DNA from: an uncultured Bacteroidales bacterium
GTDB lineage: Bacteria > Bacteroidota > Bacteroidia > Bacteroidales > P3
DNA length: 64,000 nt
NCBI GenBank assembly: GCA_944321735.1
Contig: CALUMK010000009.1
Location: 28,560-92,559, forward strand
Direction: 5' to 3'
Part shown: positions 18,549 to 26,985 of the stretch, in pieces
Layout: each line of letters starts with the position of its first letter
Numbering within the stretch: position 1 is the first letter of the stretch
Made by a program: the position numbers and the translations under genes
The notes under the pieces: generated by a model
What the model saw: only the letters and a program-made list of their open reading frames with translations
Told to the model about the DNA's origin: nothing
Databases searched by the model: none

Positions 18549-20171
18549 ATGCAAAAACTACTTCTTCTGGGCGATGAAGCCATTGCCCAAGGCGCTTTGG
18601 ACGCCGGCATCACCGGAGTCTACGCCTACCCAGGAACTCCCAGCACGGAAGTCACCGAGTACATCCAGCACTCCAAGCTGGCCAAGGAAAAAGGCATCCA
18701 CTGCACCTGGAGCGCCAACGAAAAGACCGCGATGGAAGAAGCCATCGGCGTTTCCTACACCGGGCGCAGAGCCTTGGTGTGCATGAAGCACGTAGGTCTG
18801 AACGTGGCCGCCGACCCCTTCACCAACTCGGCGGTGACTGGTGCCAACGGCGGTCTGGTCTATCTGATTGCCGACGACCCCTCGATGCACTCCTCCCAGG
18901 ACGAACAGGATTCGCGCTATTACGCCCGCTTTGCCCAGATTCCCTGCCTGGAACCTTCCAATCAGCAGGAAGCCTACGACATGATCCGCTATGCGTTCGA
19001 CCTTTCCGAAAAACTGCATACGCCGGTCCTCTTCCGAGTAACCACCCGTATGGCGCACTCCCGCAGCGGGGTTGAACTGCGCGAAGCCCGCGGCCAGAAC
19101 GAAATCAAGCTGGATCCGAACCCAAAGCGTTTCATCCTGTTGCCCGCCAACGCCCGCGTACTCTACCGGGAGCTGCTGGCCAAGCAGAAAGATTTTGAAG
19201 CATGCGCCCTCAACGACGGTTTCAACCGCTACGAAGACGGCAGCGACAAGAGCCTGGGTATCATTGCCTGCGGTATCGGCTACAACTACCTGATGGAAAA
19301 CTACGCCAACGGCAAGTGTCCTCACCCGGTATTGAAAATCAGCCAGTATCCTATCCCCCGCGCCTCGGTCAAGAAGATGATGGCCGAATGCGACAAGGTC
19401 TTGGTGGTGGAAGAAGGCTATCCTATCTACGAAGAACTGATCCGCGGCTATCTGGACGAAAGCGGCAAGATTCTGGGCCGCTTGGACGGCACGTTGCCCC
19501 GCGACGGGGAATTGAACCCCAACTTGCTGGCGGCCGCCTTGGGAATGCCCAAGACCTGCGGCGAACCGATTCCCGACGTGGTCGTGGCCCGTCCGCCATC
19601 GCTCTGCAACGGCTGCCCGCACGCCGACTCCTACATGGCCTTGAATGAAGCCATGAAAGACTTCGGCAAGGGACACGTATTTGCCGATATCGGATGCTAC
19701 ACCTTGGGTGCGCTGCCTCCGTACAACGCCATTTACTCCACCGTCGATATGGGTGCTTCCATCACGATGGCCAAAGGTGCCGTGGATTCCGGCTTTGCCC
19801 CGGCGGTAGCCGTCATCGGCGACTCCACCTTTACCCATTCGGGCATGACAGGCCTCTTGGATGCGGTCAACGACAAGACACCTATCACGGTGATGATCCT
19901 CGACAACTCCACCACCGGTATGACCGGGGGGCAGGATTCGGCGGCCTTCGGCAAAATCGAATCGATCTGCATGGGTCTGGGCGTTGAAAAGGAACATATC
20001 CGCGTGATTAAGCCGCTCAAGAACCACCACGAAGAAAACGTTCAGGTAATCAAGGAAGAAATCGCTTACCAAGGGGTTTCGGTGATTATCCCGCGTCGTG
20101 AATGCATCCAGACGGCGGCCCGCCACGCCAAGGAAGCAGCCCGTGCCAAAGCCGCTGCCGAAAAGAAATAA
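18549..20171 (+). CDS. iorA: indolepyruvate:ferredoxin oxidoreductase, alpha subunit
   Basis: 540 residues. With IorB it oxidatively decarboxylates aryl-pyruvates to aryl-acetyl-CoA, reducing ferredoxin, or works in reverse in amino-acid synthesis, in anaerobes. Begins LLLGDEAIAQGALDAG and YAYPGTPSTEV, the Pyr domain of 2-oxoacid:acceptor oxidoreductases. It has PPSLCNGCPHADSY (about 350) and the TPP-binding stretch GDSTFTHSGMTGLLDAV...LDNSTTGMTGGQ (about 423-460). Many IorA proteins end in two 4Fe-4S clusters. This one ends in a Lys/Ala-rich tail without those cysteines, so electrons may pass by another route. The first gene of the iorA-iorB unit, behind a structured leader. Confidence 0.93.
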   Translation: MQKLLLLGDEAIAQGALDAGITGVYAYPGTPSTEVTEYIQHSKLAKEKGIHCTWSANEKTAMEEAIGVSYTGRRALVCMKHVGLNVAADPFTNSAVTGANGGLVYLIADDPSMHSSQDEQDSRYYARFAQIPCLEPSNQQEAYDMIRYAFDLSEKLHTPVLFRVTTRMAHSRSGVELREARGQNEIKLDPNPKRFILLPANARVLYRELLAKQKDFEACALNDGFNRYEDGSDKSLGIIACGIGYNYLMENYANGKCPHPVLKISQYPIPRASVKKMMAECDKVLVVEEGYPIYEELIRGYLDESGKILGRLDGTLPRDGELNPNLLAAALGMPKTCGEPIPDVVVARPPSLCNGCPHADSYMALNEAMKDFGKGHVFADIGCYTLGALPPYNAIYSTVDMGASITMAKGAVDSGFAPAVAVIGDSTFTHSGMTGLLDAVNDKTPITVMILDNSTTGMTGGQDSAAFGKIESICMGLGVEKEHIRVIKPLKNHHEENVQVIKEEIAYQGVSVIIPRRECIQTAARHAKEAARAKAAAEKK

Positions 20172-20187
20172 GGTCGGAAACCGAAAA

Positions 20188-20253
20188 CTCCGCGGCGGAG
20201 GCTCGCAAAAGCCAGCCTGCCGTGCTTCAAAGCCGTCGGCATCGACCGCGGAG
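20188..20253 (+). other. inverted repeat between iorA and iorB
   Basis: CTCCGCGG (20188-20195) and CCGCGGAG (20246-20253) are perfect complements, extended by flanking A/T pairs, in a 104-base GC-rich spacer. There is no T-run, so it looks like an RNA-processing or stability element that could set the iorA:iorB ratio. Confidence 0.45.
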
Positions 20254-20275
20254 CTTTCCTAAAAAAGTTCAGAAA

Positions 20276-20848
20276 ATGAAAAAAGACATCATATTAGCGG
20301 GCGTGGGAGGCCAAGGTATCCTCTCTATCGCCACCGTTATCGGCCGTGTTGCCGTGACGAACGGAATGTACCTGAAACAGGCCGAGGTACACGGCATGAG
20401 CCAGCGTGGCGGGGACGTGCAGTCGCACTTGCGCATCTCCACCGAACCTATCGCTTCCGACCTGATTCCCGAAGGCAAGGCCGACATGATCATCTCGGTA
20501 GAACCGATGGAATCGTTGCGCTACCTGCCCATGCTGCACGAAGGAGGCTGGGTCATCACCAACACCGAACCTTTCAAGAACGTGCCCAACTACCCGGCCG
20601 ATGCCGACTTGGAAGCCGCTCTGAAGAAGGTGAAGAACATCGTGGCTTTCAACGCCGATGCCTTGGCCAAGGAAATCAAGGCCCCGCGTTCGGCCAACAT
20701 GGTCATCCTCGGTGCTGCCACCGCCCAGCTGGGTCTGCCTTACGAAGAATTCGAAAAGGCTGTCCGCGCCATCTTTGCCAATAAAGGCGAAGAAATCGTG
20801 GAAACCAACATCAAGGCATTAGCCCTGGGCCGCGAACAGGCAAAGTAA
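20276..20848 (+). CDS. iorB: indolepyruvate:ferredoxin oxidoreductase, beta subunit
   Basis: 190 residues from the ATG at 20276 (MKKDIILAGVGGQGILSIA). The longer frame from 20102 overlaps iorA and is not conserved. It is the gamma-type domain of 2-oxoacid:acceptor oxidoreductases, with the nucleotide-type loop GVGGQG (9-14), the QAEVHGMSQRGGDVQSHLR motif (about 35-53) and the SVEPMESLRY strand. It forms a complex with IorA, encoded 104 bases upstream. Confidence 0.93.
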   Translation: MKKDIILAGVGGQGILSIATVIGRVAVTNGMYLKQAEVHGMSQRGGDVQSHLRISTEPIASDLIPEGKADMIISVEPMESLRYLPMLHEGGWVITNTEPFKNVPNYPADADLEAALKKVKNIVAFNADALAKEIKAPRSANMVILGAATAQLGLPYEEFEKAVRAIFANKGEEIVETNIKALALGREQAK

Positions 20849-20969
20849 TTAACATCCATCCAACAAATCCCCGACTAAACCGATGCGAATCCGCAAACGC
20901 CCGAAAAACGACTCCTGGGTTCTTGCCAGAATAGCCGGGGATTTTCATATTCGCAAAAGTCACAATACC

Positions 20970-21338
20970 ATGAGAAAAATTTTTGCTTTCATCGGAATCG
21001 CGTTCCTGTTCGCGCTTCTGACCGGCTGCAGCACAGCCAAGTACAACACCAGCAACCATCTGAACACCGAGACCCAAATTGTCTTGAGCGAAGCCAACTA
21101 CAAAATCATCAAACAGGTCACCGGGTATGCCGAGACCACGAAAGTTTTCGGCATCGGAGGACTTTCCCGCCGTGCTTGCGAAGCCAACGCTTATGCTGAC
21201 ATGGTGGCCAACGCCAACCTGCAAGGTTCCCAAGCCATCATCAATGTGAGCTTCGACGACAAGGGAAAAGGATTCCTGCCTATCGTATGGATCCGCACGG
21301 TTACGGCCAAAGGCTATGTGATTGAATTCACAAAATAA
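20970..21338 (+). CDS. small lipoprotein of unknown function
   Basis: 122 residues from the ATG at 20970 (MRKIFAFIGIAFLFALLTGC). The lipobox LTGC predicts lipid attachment at Cys20. The longer frame from 20883 adds polar residues before the signal and is unlikely. The mature part has TETQIVLSEANYKIIKQVTG, then YAETTKVFGIGGLSRRACEANAYADM and paired strands AIINVSFDD and ITVTAKGYVIEF-like, a compact fold seen in small Bacteroidota lipoproteins. It is followed by a strong terminator. Function unknown. Confidence 0.75.
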   Translation: MRKIFAFIGIAFLFALLTGCSTAKYNTSNHLNTETQIVLSEANYKIIKQVTGYAETTKVFGIGGLSRRACEANAYADMVANANLQGSQAIINVSFDDKGKGFLPIVWIRTVTAKGYVIEFTK

Positions 21339-21366
21339 GCCAACCGGGCAGAAAGCCGACAGAAAG

Positions 21367-21382
21367 CGGGCCGAACGGCCCG
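21367..21382 (+). other. short perfect hairpin
   Basis: CGGGCC-GAAC-GGCCCG, a six-base stem with a four-base loop, just ahead of the terminator at 21399. It may assist termination or protect the mRNA end. Confidence 0.4.
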
Positions 21383-21398
21383 AACCTCATCTTCATGC

Positions 21399-21434
21399 AA
21401 AGCGACCCGACAGAATCTTCCAAGGGTCGCTTTT
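21399..21434 (+). terminator. intrinsic terminator of the lipoprotein gene
   Basis: AAAGCGACCC (21399-21408) and GGGTCGCTTT (21424-21433) form a perfect ten-base stem that runs into TTTT. This is a clear Rho-independent terminator. Confidence 0.8.
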
Positions 21435-21523
21435 GTCATATCTGGCATTGAATCCAATACCCGCATTTCCAAACATTATCCTGTTTTTTTAAGCCGCCCG
21501 GTCGCCGGTATCTTCTTTTTAGC

Positions 21524-21531
21524 TAACTTCG
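21524..21531 (+). promoter_or_regulatory. -7-like box of the DUF4296 gene
   Basis: TAACTTCG, a one-base variant of TAnnTTTG, 22 bases before the ATG at 21554. Confidence 0.35.
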
Positions 21532-21553
21532 CAGAATCAAAACAATCAAAACG

Positions 21554-21940
21554 ATGAAACGCATTTTATCCAGAATCTCGATAACCGCTCTCTTATTATC
21601 ATCCGTACTGCTTTCGGCCTGCCATAGCAACCGTCCCGAACCCTTCTTGGACAAAGAACAGATGGTCGGCCTTCTTACCGAAATCCGTCTGGCAGAATCC
21701 CGGCTCTACAACGACCGGGAAACCGATACAAAGATTTCCGACAAAGTGATGGAACAAAGGGCGCTGGATATCTACGTTCCCATTTTCAAGGAATACGGGA
21801 TCAACTACCGACAATATCAAAACCTCCTCACTTACTACATGAACCACCCGGACGACCTGGAGGAAATCATGCAGGAAGTAGCCGATAAGCTTACCCGCCA
21901 GGAGGCCGAGTTCGACGGGAAAGAAAACCGGAATCAATAA
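21554..21940 (+). CDS. DUF4296 lipoprotein
   Basis: 128 residues. The signal peptide has a lipobox (SVLLSAC, Cys about 23). The mature part is helical: PFLDKEQMVGLLTEIRLAESRLYN, then VMEQRALDIYVPIFKEYGINYRQYQNLLTYYMNHPDDLEEIMQEV, the DUF4296 pattern (a lipoprotein family restricted to Bacteroidota, function not known). Its own promoter-like box and a downstream terminator make it a single-gene unit. Confidence 0.85.
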   Translation: MKRILSRISITALLLSSVLLSACHSNRPEPFLDKEQMVGLLTEIRLAESRLYNDRETDTKISDKVMEQRALDIYVPIFKEYGINYRQYQNLLTYYMNHPDDLEEIMQEVADKLTRQEAEFDGKENRNQ

Positions 21941-21972
21941 GCTTCAGAATATCGGTTACCGACATTCTATGA

Positions 21973-22021
21973 AAAAGCCCACGCCGGATGCATGGAAAAA
22001 TGCAACCCAGCGTGGGCTTTT
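21973..22021. terminator. bidirectional-looking intrinsic terminator
   Basis: AAAAGCCCACGC (21973-21984) and GCGTGGGCTTTT (22010-22021) are perfect 12-base arms with A-run and T-run at the ends, so they can stop transcripts from either side. It ends the DUF4296 gene. Confidence 0.8.
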
Positions 22022-22053
22022 AAGTATCCTGCCGAACCTCCATCGAAACCGGC

Positions 22054-22100
22054 TTTTTAGTGGTTGGATACGAGGCACCGCAGCGAAGCGCGGCGAGGGA
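22054..22100. repeat. 47-base direct repeat, copy 1
   Basis: Identical to 22201-22247 except for one base. It starts TTTTTAG, continues GTTGGATACGAGGCACCG and ends GCGGCGAGGGA. Together with the inverted repeat at 22191-22319 it forms a compact repeat cluster between converging genes. Confidence 0.8.
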
Positions 22101-22190
22101 ACACAGCGTCCGGCAAACTGCTTTTATGGCGAGCAGATGCAAGGCTTGCGCGGGTGAGAAAAGCGGAGCGTACACCTCAATGCTGCGGAA

Positions 22191-22319
22191 TGAAAGCGCA
22201 TTTTTAGCGGTTGGATACGAGGCACCGCAGCGAAGCGCGGCGAGGGAGTGTACTAATTGTACATGACCGAGCCGCGCAAGCTGCGTAACGAAGTAGACAC
22301 CGCTAAAAATGCGCTTTCA
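22191..22319. repeat. inverted repeat carrying the sdhB 3' end twice
   Basis: The arms 22191-22211 and 22299-22319 are perfect 21-base inverted copies. The right arm is the real 3' end of sdhB with its stop (ATGAAAGCGCATTTTTAG on the minus strand). The left arm is the same sequence pointing the other way. The second 47-base direct repeat (22201-22247) and the small dyad TGTAC-TAATT-GTACA lie between. The structure could end sdh transcripts, or be a footprint of a recombination event. Confidence 0.75.
22201..22247. repeat. 47-base direct repeat, copy 2
   Basis: The partner of 22054-22100, differing at one base near the start (C in place of T). It overlaps the left arm of the inverted repeat by eleven bases. 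Confidence 0.8.
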
Positions 22320-23040
22320 TAAACTCCCGATTCAACTTCGCAATATGCAAAATCTTAATCCCCTTCGGGCATTCGGCTTCGCAAGCCCCGGTATTGGTAC
22401 AGTTCCCGAAACCGAGCTCGTCCATCTTGGCAACCATCTTCTTGACACGTTCGGCAGCTTCCAGACGGCCTTGCGGCAAATGCGCCAAGTGCGACACCTT
22501 GGCCGAAACGAACAGCATGGCCGAAGCGTTCTTGCAAGCAGCCACGCAAGCCCCGCAGCCGATGCAGGCAGCCGCATCCATCGCGGTATCGGCATCTTTC
22601 TTGGGAATGGGAATCGCATTCCCATCGGGCACCCCGCCGGTCGTGGCTGAAATGAAACCGCCGGCCTGGATAATCTTGTCGAAAGCCTGACGATCCACCA
22701 CCAAGTCCTTGATGATAGGGAAAGCGGCACTCCGCCACGGCTCGATATAAATCGTCTCGCCCGACTTGAACTTGCGCATGTGCAACTGGCAAGTGGTCAC
22801 CTGGCTGTCAGGCCCGTGCGGATGCCCGTTGATATAAAGGCTGCACATACCGCAAATCCCTTCGCGGCAATCGTGGTCGAAGCAGACCGGTTCCACACCT
22901 TGCGCCACCAAAGACTCATTCAATATATCCAACATTTCCAGGAAAGAGCAATCCGGAGAAATATTGGTAACCTTATAGGTTTCAAAGCGTCCCTTGGCCT
23001 TCGGACCTTCCTGACGCCATACTTTCAATGTAAAATCCAT
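22303..23040 (-). CDS. sdhB: succinate dehydrogenase / fumarate reductase iron-sulfur subunit
   Basis: 245 residues, the electron-transfer subunit between flavin and quinone at the inner membrane. The N-terminal 2Fe-2S domain has [17 protein letters not shown] (about 53-70) and the fourth ligand in TCQLHM (about 84). The C-terminal ferredoxin domain has [13 protein letters not shown] (about 158-170) and [15 protein letters not shown] (about 215-229). It is the last gene of sdhC-sdhA-sdhB. Its 3' end forms one arm of an inverted repeat. In anaerobic Bacteroidales the complex normally works as fumarate reductase. Confidence 0.96.
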   Translation of the reverse strand: MDFTLKVWRQEGPKAKGRFETYKVTNISPDCSFLEMLDILNESLVAQGVEPVCFDHDCREGICGMCSLYINGHPHGPDSQVTTCQLHMRKFKSGETIYIEPWRSAAFPIIKDLVVDRQAFDKIIQAGGFISATTGGVPDGNAIPIPKKDADTAMDAAACIGCGACVAACKNASAMLFVSAKVSHLAHLPQGRLEAAERVKKMVAKMDELGFGNCTNTGACEAECPKGIKILHIAKLNREFMKAHF

Positions 23041-23122
23041 TTTTCTTCGCTTTTACAGGTTCTGAAAACCCGCCGGACCGAAGCACGGGAAAGCCCGAAA
23101 GCCGACGGGTTCCAACGAATCT

Positions 23123-25069
23123 TTAGTTCTTGTAATTACGGGTTGCCACCTTGATATTTTCGTATTCCAAGGGTTCAATGTGGCGTTCCGGTTCAATTCC
23201 TTCGCCCTTGTATTCCCAAGCAGCCACATGCATGAAATGCTCGTCGTCGCGCTTGGCTTCACCGTCTTCGGTCTGGTATTCTTCGCGGAAGTGACCACCG
23301 CAGGATTCCTCGCGATTGAGGGCATCCTTGGCCATCAGTTCGCCCAATTCCAGGAAGTCGGCCAGACGCAAGGCCTTTTCCAGTTCCGGGTTCATCTCGT
23401 TGGCCGTCCCGACCACTTTCAAAGTCTTCCAGAACTCGGCACGCAACTTCTTGATTTCGTCAATGGCCTTTTCCAAGCTTTCCTTGGTACGGCCCATGCC
23501 GACATATTCCCACATGATATGGCCCAGACGCTTGTGAATCGAATCGGGCGACTCGTTGCCGTTGATAGCGAACAAGCCCTCAATCTTGCTGCGGACGGCC
23601 TTTTCCGCCTCATCGAATTCCGGCGTGTCGGTCGGCACCGCCCCATCCGAAATATGCGAGGAAAGGAAGTTCTGCAAGGTATAAGGAATCACGAAATAAC
23701 CATCCGACAGACCCTGCATCAAGGCCGAAGCCCCAAGACGGTTGGCACCGTGGTCGGAGAAGTTGGCCTCGCCCAAGGCGAACAAGCCCGGAATGGTGGT
23801 CTGCAATTCATAATCGACCCAAAGCCCGCCCATCGTGTAATGGACAGCCGGGTAAATCTTCATCGGCACTTCGTAGGGGTTCTCATCCGTGATTTTCTGA
23901 TACATCTGGAAGAGGTTGCCGTAACGTTCCTCAATCTTGTGACGACCCAGACGCTCAATAGCGCTCTTGAAGTCCAGGAAAACGGCACGGCCGGTGTTGT
24001 TGACCCCGTAACCGGCATCGCAACGTTCCTTGGCGGCACGCGAAGCCACGTCGCGCGGCACCAAGTTCCCGAACGCCGGGTAGCGGCGTTCCAGATAATA
24101 GTCGCGCTTTTCTTCCGGAATATCGTTGGCCGTGATTTCGCCTCTTTGCAGGCGTTCGGCATCGCTCTTTTCCTTGGGAACCCAGATACGGCCATCGTTA
24201 CGCAAGCTTTCGCTCATCAATGTCAGCTTGCTCTGGTAATCGCCATGCACCGGAATACAAGTGGGGTGAATCTGCGTGAAGCAAGGATTGGCGAAGAACG
24301 CGCCCTTTTTATAGGCTTTCCAAGCCGCCCCGCCATTGCTGTTCATGGCATTGGTACTCAAGAAATAAACATTCCCATAGCCACCGGTGCAGAGCAATAC
24401 GGCATGGGCCGAATAGCGTTCCAGCTCGCCGGTAACCAAGTTGCGGCAAATGATCCCGCTGGCATGGCCTTCCTTGTTGAGCACCAAATCCATCATCTCG
24501 CGACGGGCATAGAGCTTCACGCTGCCCTTGGCGATTTCGCTGCTCAAAGCCCCGTAAGCCCCCAACAGCAACTGCTGCCCGGTCTGGCCTTTGGCATAGA
24601 AGGTACGCGAAACCTGCGCCCCGCCGAAAGAACGGTTGTCCAAATAACCGGCGTAATCGCGGGCAAAAGGCACGCCCTGCGCCACGCACTGGTCGATGAT
24701 ATTGTTGCTCACTTCAGCCAAACGATAGACATTGGCCTCACGGGCGCGGTAGTCGCCCCCCTTGATGGTATCGTAAAACAAACGGTAAACGCTGTCGCCA
24801 TCGTTCTGATAGTTCTTGGCGGCATTGATACCCCCTTGGGCGGCAATCGAGTGCGCCCGACGAGGACTATCGGAAATACAGAAAATCTTCACATTGAAGC
24901 CTAAAGCTCCCAAAGAGGCAGCCGCCGAAGCACCGGCCAGCCCCGTACCTACCACAATCACATCCAGCTTGCGCTTGTTGGCAGGGTTTACCAGATGCTG
25001 AGAGGCTTTGTATTTGGTCCATTTTTCAGCCAAAGGCCCGGAGGGCACTTTTGAATCCAGCTTATTCAT
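23123..25069 (-). CDS. sdhA: succinate dehydrogenase / fumarate reductase flavoprotein subunit
   Basis: 648 residues. Covalent-FAD subunit that interconverts fumarate and succinate. It has the FAD-binding fold [19 protein letters not shown] (about 36-54), the histidyl-FAD segment [14 protein letters not shown] (about 72-85), [12 protein letters not shown], a substrate-binding [12 protein letters not shown] segment and [25 protein letters not shown] (about 415-439). The capping and C-terminal domains are complete (…[12 protein letters not shown]). Length and motifs match the W. succinogenes / B. subtilis-like clade with a cytochrome b subunit. 82 bases separate it from sdhB. Confidence 0.97.
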   Translation of the reverse strand: MNKLDSKVPSGPLAEKWTKYKASQHLVNPANKRKLDVIVVGTGLAGASAAASLGALGFNVKIFCISDSPRRAHSIAAQGGINAAKNYQNDGDSVYRLFYDTIKGGDYRAREANVYRLAEVSNNIIDQCVAQGVPFARDYAGYLDNRSFGGAQVSRTFYAKGQTGQQLLLGAYGALSSEIAKGSVKLYARREMMDLVLNKEGHASGIICRNLVTGELERYSAHAVLLCTGGYGNVYFLSTNAMNSNGGAAWKAYKKGAFFANPCFTQIHPTCIPVHGDYQSKLTLMSESLRNDGRIWVPKEKSDAERLQRGEITANDIPEEKRDYYLERRYPAFGNLVPRDVASRAAKERCDAGYGVNNTGRAVFLDFKSAIERLGRHKIEERYGNLFQMYQKITDENPYEVPMKIYPAVHYTMGGLWVDYELQTTIPGLFALGEANFSDHGANRLGASALMQGLSDGYFVIPYTLQNFLSSHISDGAVPTDTPEFDEAEKAVRSKIEGLFAINGNESPDSIHKRLGHIMWEYVGMGRTKESLEKAIDEIKKLRAEFWKTLKVVGTANEMNPELEKALRLADFLELGELMAKDALNREESCGGHFREEYQTEDGEAKRDDEHFMHVAAWEYKGEGIEPERHIEPLEYENIKVATRNYKN

Positions 25070-25199
25070 ATATGGTTTTATTTTTTGCAGTTATTAATCG
25101 GAATCCCGCATCAGCCTTGCGCCAAGCAAGTTCCAGTTTTTGCAGCCGTCCTCCGAACGCATGAACGGAAACGGTTGCCTAAAAGCGAATCGGCATCGG

Positions 25200-26042
25200 C
25201 TAATACAGAATATTCATCCCGATAGCCACAGCCCAGAACATCAACACGATGATGACTGCATAAATCGCACCTACAGCCTTTACCGGCTTGTCTACCCGGG
25301 GACCGTTCATGCCCAAGGTGTGGAAGGCCGAAGGAAAAGCGTGAATCAAATGGATTCCCAATGCCAGCAACAGTACCAAATAGATAATCAGATAGGCCGT
25401 GTTATTGAAAAGTTCCTTGGCCATATTGTAGAAGTCTGGTTCGTAATGAGTGAAACCGGCCCCGAAAACCTGCGTCAAATCCGCCTTTGAGATATTGTCG
25501 GCCACTTGTTTGATCTGAGGACCGGATATGGAATCCATTTCCGTAAACATGGTGTTCAGTTGCGCAAGACGGTCTTGATCCTGCAACAGGCTGGCTTGGT
25601 CGATATATTGGGTATCTTTCAGCTCCACCATGTATTTGCCTTCCACGATGCCCAACTTCACAAAATAGAAGTTCACCATATGCAAGCAGAGGAAGATGAA
25701 CACCAAGATACCCGTGTAAATCATGAACTTGGAACCTGCCTGGGTACGGGATTTGTTGCTGACCTTGTAACCTACCGGACGAGCCCGCCAGTTCTGAATC
25801 TGCAAGATAATCCCAATCAGGATATGGAGAACGAAGACAGCAAACAGCACCACTTCAAACACCTTGACTATGTAATTGGTGCCCATGAAGTGCGCGGCTG
25901 CGCGGAACCATTCTCCGCCATCGGAGCGTAACATGCACAGGTTGATGCCACCGTGCAACAACAGAAAGAGCATCAGAAAGAGCCCTAACAATGCCAAGGT
26001 GATTTTCTGCGTCACCGAAGCCATTTTCAGAAATTTAGACAT
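25200..26042 (-). CDS. sdhC: succinate dehydrogenase / fumarate reductase cytochrome b subunit, with loop insertion
   Basis: 280 residues from the ATG at 26042 (MSKFLKMASVTQKITLALLG). An earlier in-frame ATG at 26075 adds only AKEANKNKTD. Five membrane helices are visible: ALLGLFLMLFLLLHGGINL, VFEVVLFAVFVLHILIGIIL, FMIYTGILVFIFLCLHMVNFYF, AYLIIYLVLLLALGIHLIHAF and AVGAIYAVIIVLMFWAVAIGM. Histidines for two b haems sit in LLHGG, VLHI, LHMVNF and IHLIHAFPSAFHTLG. This is the SdhC/FrdC B-type subunit. Between helices 3 and 4 lies a polar stretch of about 70 residues (VELKDTQYID…HYEPDFYNMA), longer than usual in this family. Confidence 0.9.
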   Translation of the reverse strand: MSKFLKMASVTQKITLALLGLFLMLFLLLHGGINLCMLRSDGGEWFRAAAHFMGTNYIVKVFEVVLFAVFVLHILIGIILQIQNWRARPVGYKVSNKSRTQAGSKFMIYTGILVFIFLCLHMVNFYFVKLGIVEGKYMVELKDTQYIDQASLLQDQDRLAQLNTMFTEMDSISGPQIKQVADNISKADLTQVFGAGFTHYEPDFYNMAKELFNNTAYLIIYLVLLLALGIHLIHAFPSAFHTLGMNGPRVDKPVKAVGAIYAVIIVLMFWAVAIGMNILY

Positions 26043-26208
26043 ATCTGTTTTGTTTTTATTTGCTTCCTTTGCCATCCATTCCTGCCGCCCCCGCTTTCCT
26101 TATGACCGCCACAGGCCGCAAGAGTCCCTCTTCTTGCAGACCCCGAAGCCGCAAACTCCACGCATCCTCGCCGGCCCTCCATACCTGAATCCGCTCCGCA
26201 AAGACGGG

Positions 26209-26216
26209 CAAAAGTA
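26209..26216 (-). promoter_or_regulatory. -7 box of the sdhCAB operon
   Basis: On the minus strand the bases are TACTTTTG, a perfect TAnnTTTG. The leader to the 26042 start would be about 160 bases. The rest of 26043-26320 holds no gene that I can see. Confidence 0.5.
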
Positions 26217-26321
26217 CAAAGATATGCGCAATAGCCGAAAATTTCAATGGAGAAAAATAGGAGGCCACAGAACAGCAAGCTTGCTCTGCTCGCGGTTTCA
26301 CCTCCGCGCCACAGCCCTCAT

Positions 26322-26357
26322 AAAAAAAACACCTTCCCGTCTTGACGGGAAGGTGTT
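26322..26357 (-). terminator. intrinsic terminator of the beta-barrel fragment
   Basis: AACACCTTCCCG (26328-26339) and CGGGAAGGTGTT (26346-26357) make a perfect 12-base stem. On the minus strand it is followed by eight Ts. It starts right at the end of the frame at 26361. Confidence 0.85.
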
Positions 26358-26360
26358 CTC

Positions 26361-26831
26361 TCAGTTCAAAGAGGAAAAAGAGAAAACAAAACCGATATTC
26401 AAGGGAATCCTGGATGATTTAGGTATGTCTGTAATCCTTGTATCCGACATGGAGGCATACCAGTAACCGTGGCCTATCTGCTGAACCCAGCGGGCAAAAA
26501 GCCCTACGGAGAAGTCCGGAGAAACAACATAATTGGCCGAGAATCCCAAGGCCGCATACCCCAGTACTTTTTGCCTGATATTCAAAACATCCTCTTCCAT
26601 GTAGCCGTCCAGCGTAATGCCGTTGCCCGAATCGCCTTGCAGATGCTCGTAATTCAAGAAGCCTTGCGTGATACCGAGTGAAAACTGACCGATGAATTCA
26701 AAGCGGGGGCGTTTCACCAAAACGTATTCCCCGTAAACGCCAGCCTCCATGTTGGCATATTTGAACGAAATGTTTTTTATTGATAAAAATGTTAGTTGGC
26801 TTATGTTTCTAGGCAAATTATTGTTTTGCAT
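26361..26831 (-). pseudogene. C-terminal fragment of an outer-membrane beta-barrel protein
   Basis: 156 codons without a signal peptide. The sequence has alternating strands typical of small OMP barrels: EAGVYGEYVLVKRPRFEFIGQFSLGITQGF, LGYAALGFSANYVVSPDFSVGLFARWV and a final RIPLNIGFVFSFSSLN. A TGA closes the frame a few codons upstream of the first ATG, and nothing like an export signal lies before it. It is therefore the 3' part of a porin-like gene that lost its 5' end. Its terminator is intact. A short free-standing protein cannot be excluded. Confidence 0.55.
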
Positions 26832-26925
26832 AAAAATACCATGTATTCATCGATGAAAACACCATATTTGCAGGTTGTATATATATAATTTTCCAACAGC
26901 TGTCAACCTTTGCGGCCCTTAATAT

Positions 26926-26966
26926 AAAAAAACGGGAAGGCCGTCTTCCCGAAGACGACCTTCCCG
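26926..26966 (-). terminator. intrinsic terminator of the C25 peptidase gene
   Basis: A long hairpin (26933-26966), CGGGAAGGCCGTCTTC against GAAGACGACCTTCCCG with one mismatch, followed on the minus strand by seven Ts. It lies 20 bases after the peptidase stop. Confidence 0.85.
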
Positions 26967-26985
26967 CGCTTGGAGACGGACCCGA

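Noticed and set aside
18558-20126. 522-codon minus-strand frame opposite iorA
   Set aside because: iorA is a clear conserved enzyme. The antisense frame has no promoter, motif or natural composition.
22054-22247. CRISPR-like array from the two 47-base repeats
   Set aside because: There are only two copies about 100 bases apart, next to an inverted repeat, and no cas genes in the window.
23180-24904. 574-codon plus-strand frame opposite sdhA
   Set aside because: It arises from codon bias of the sdhA gene. No domain is recognisable.
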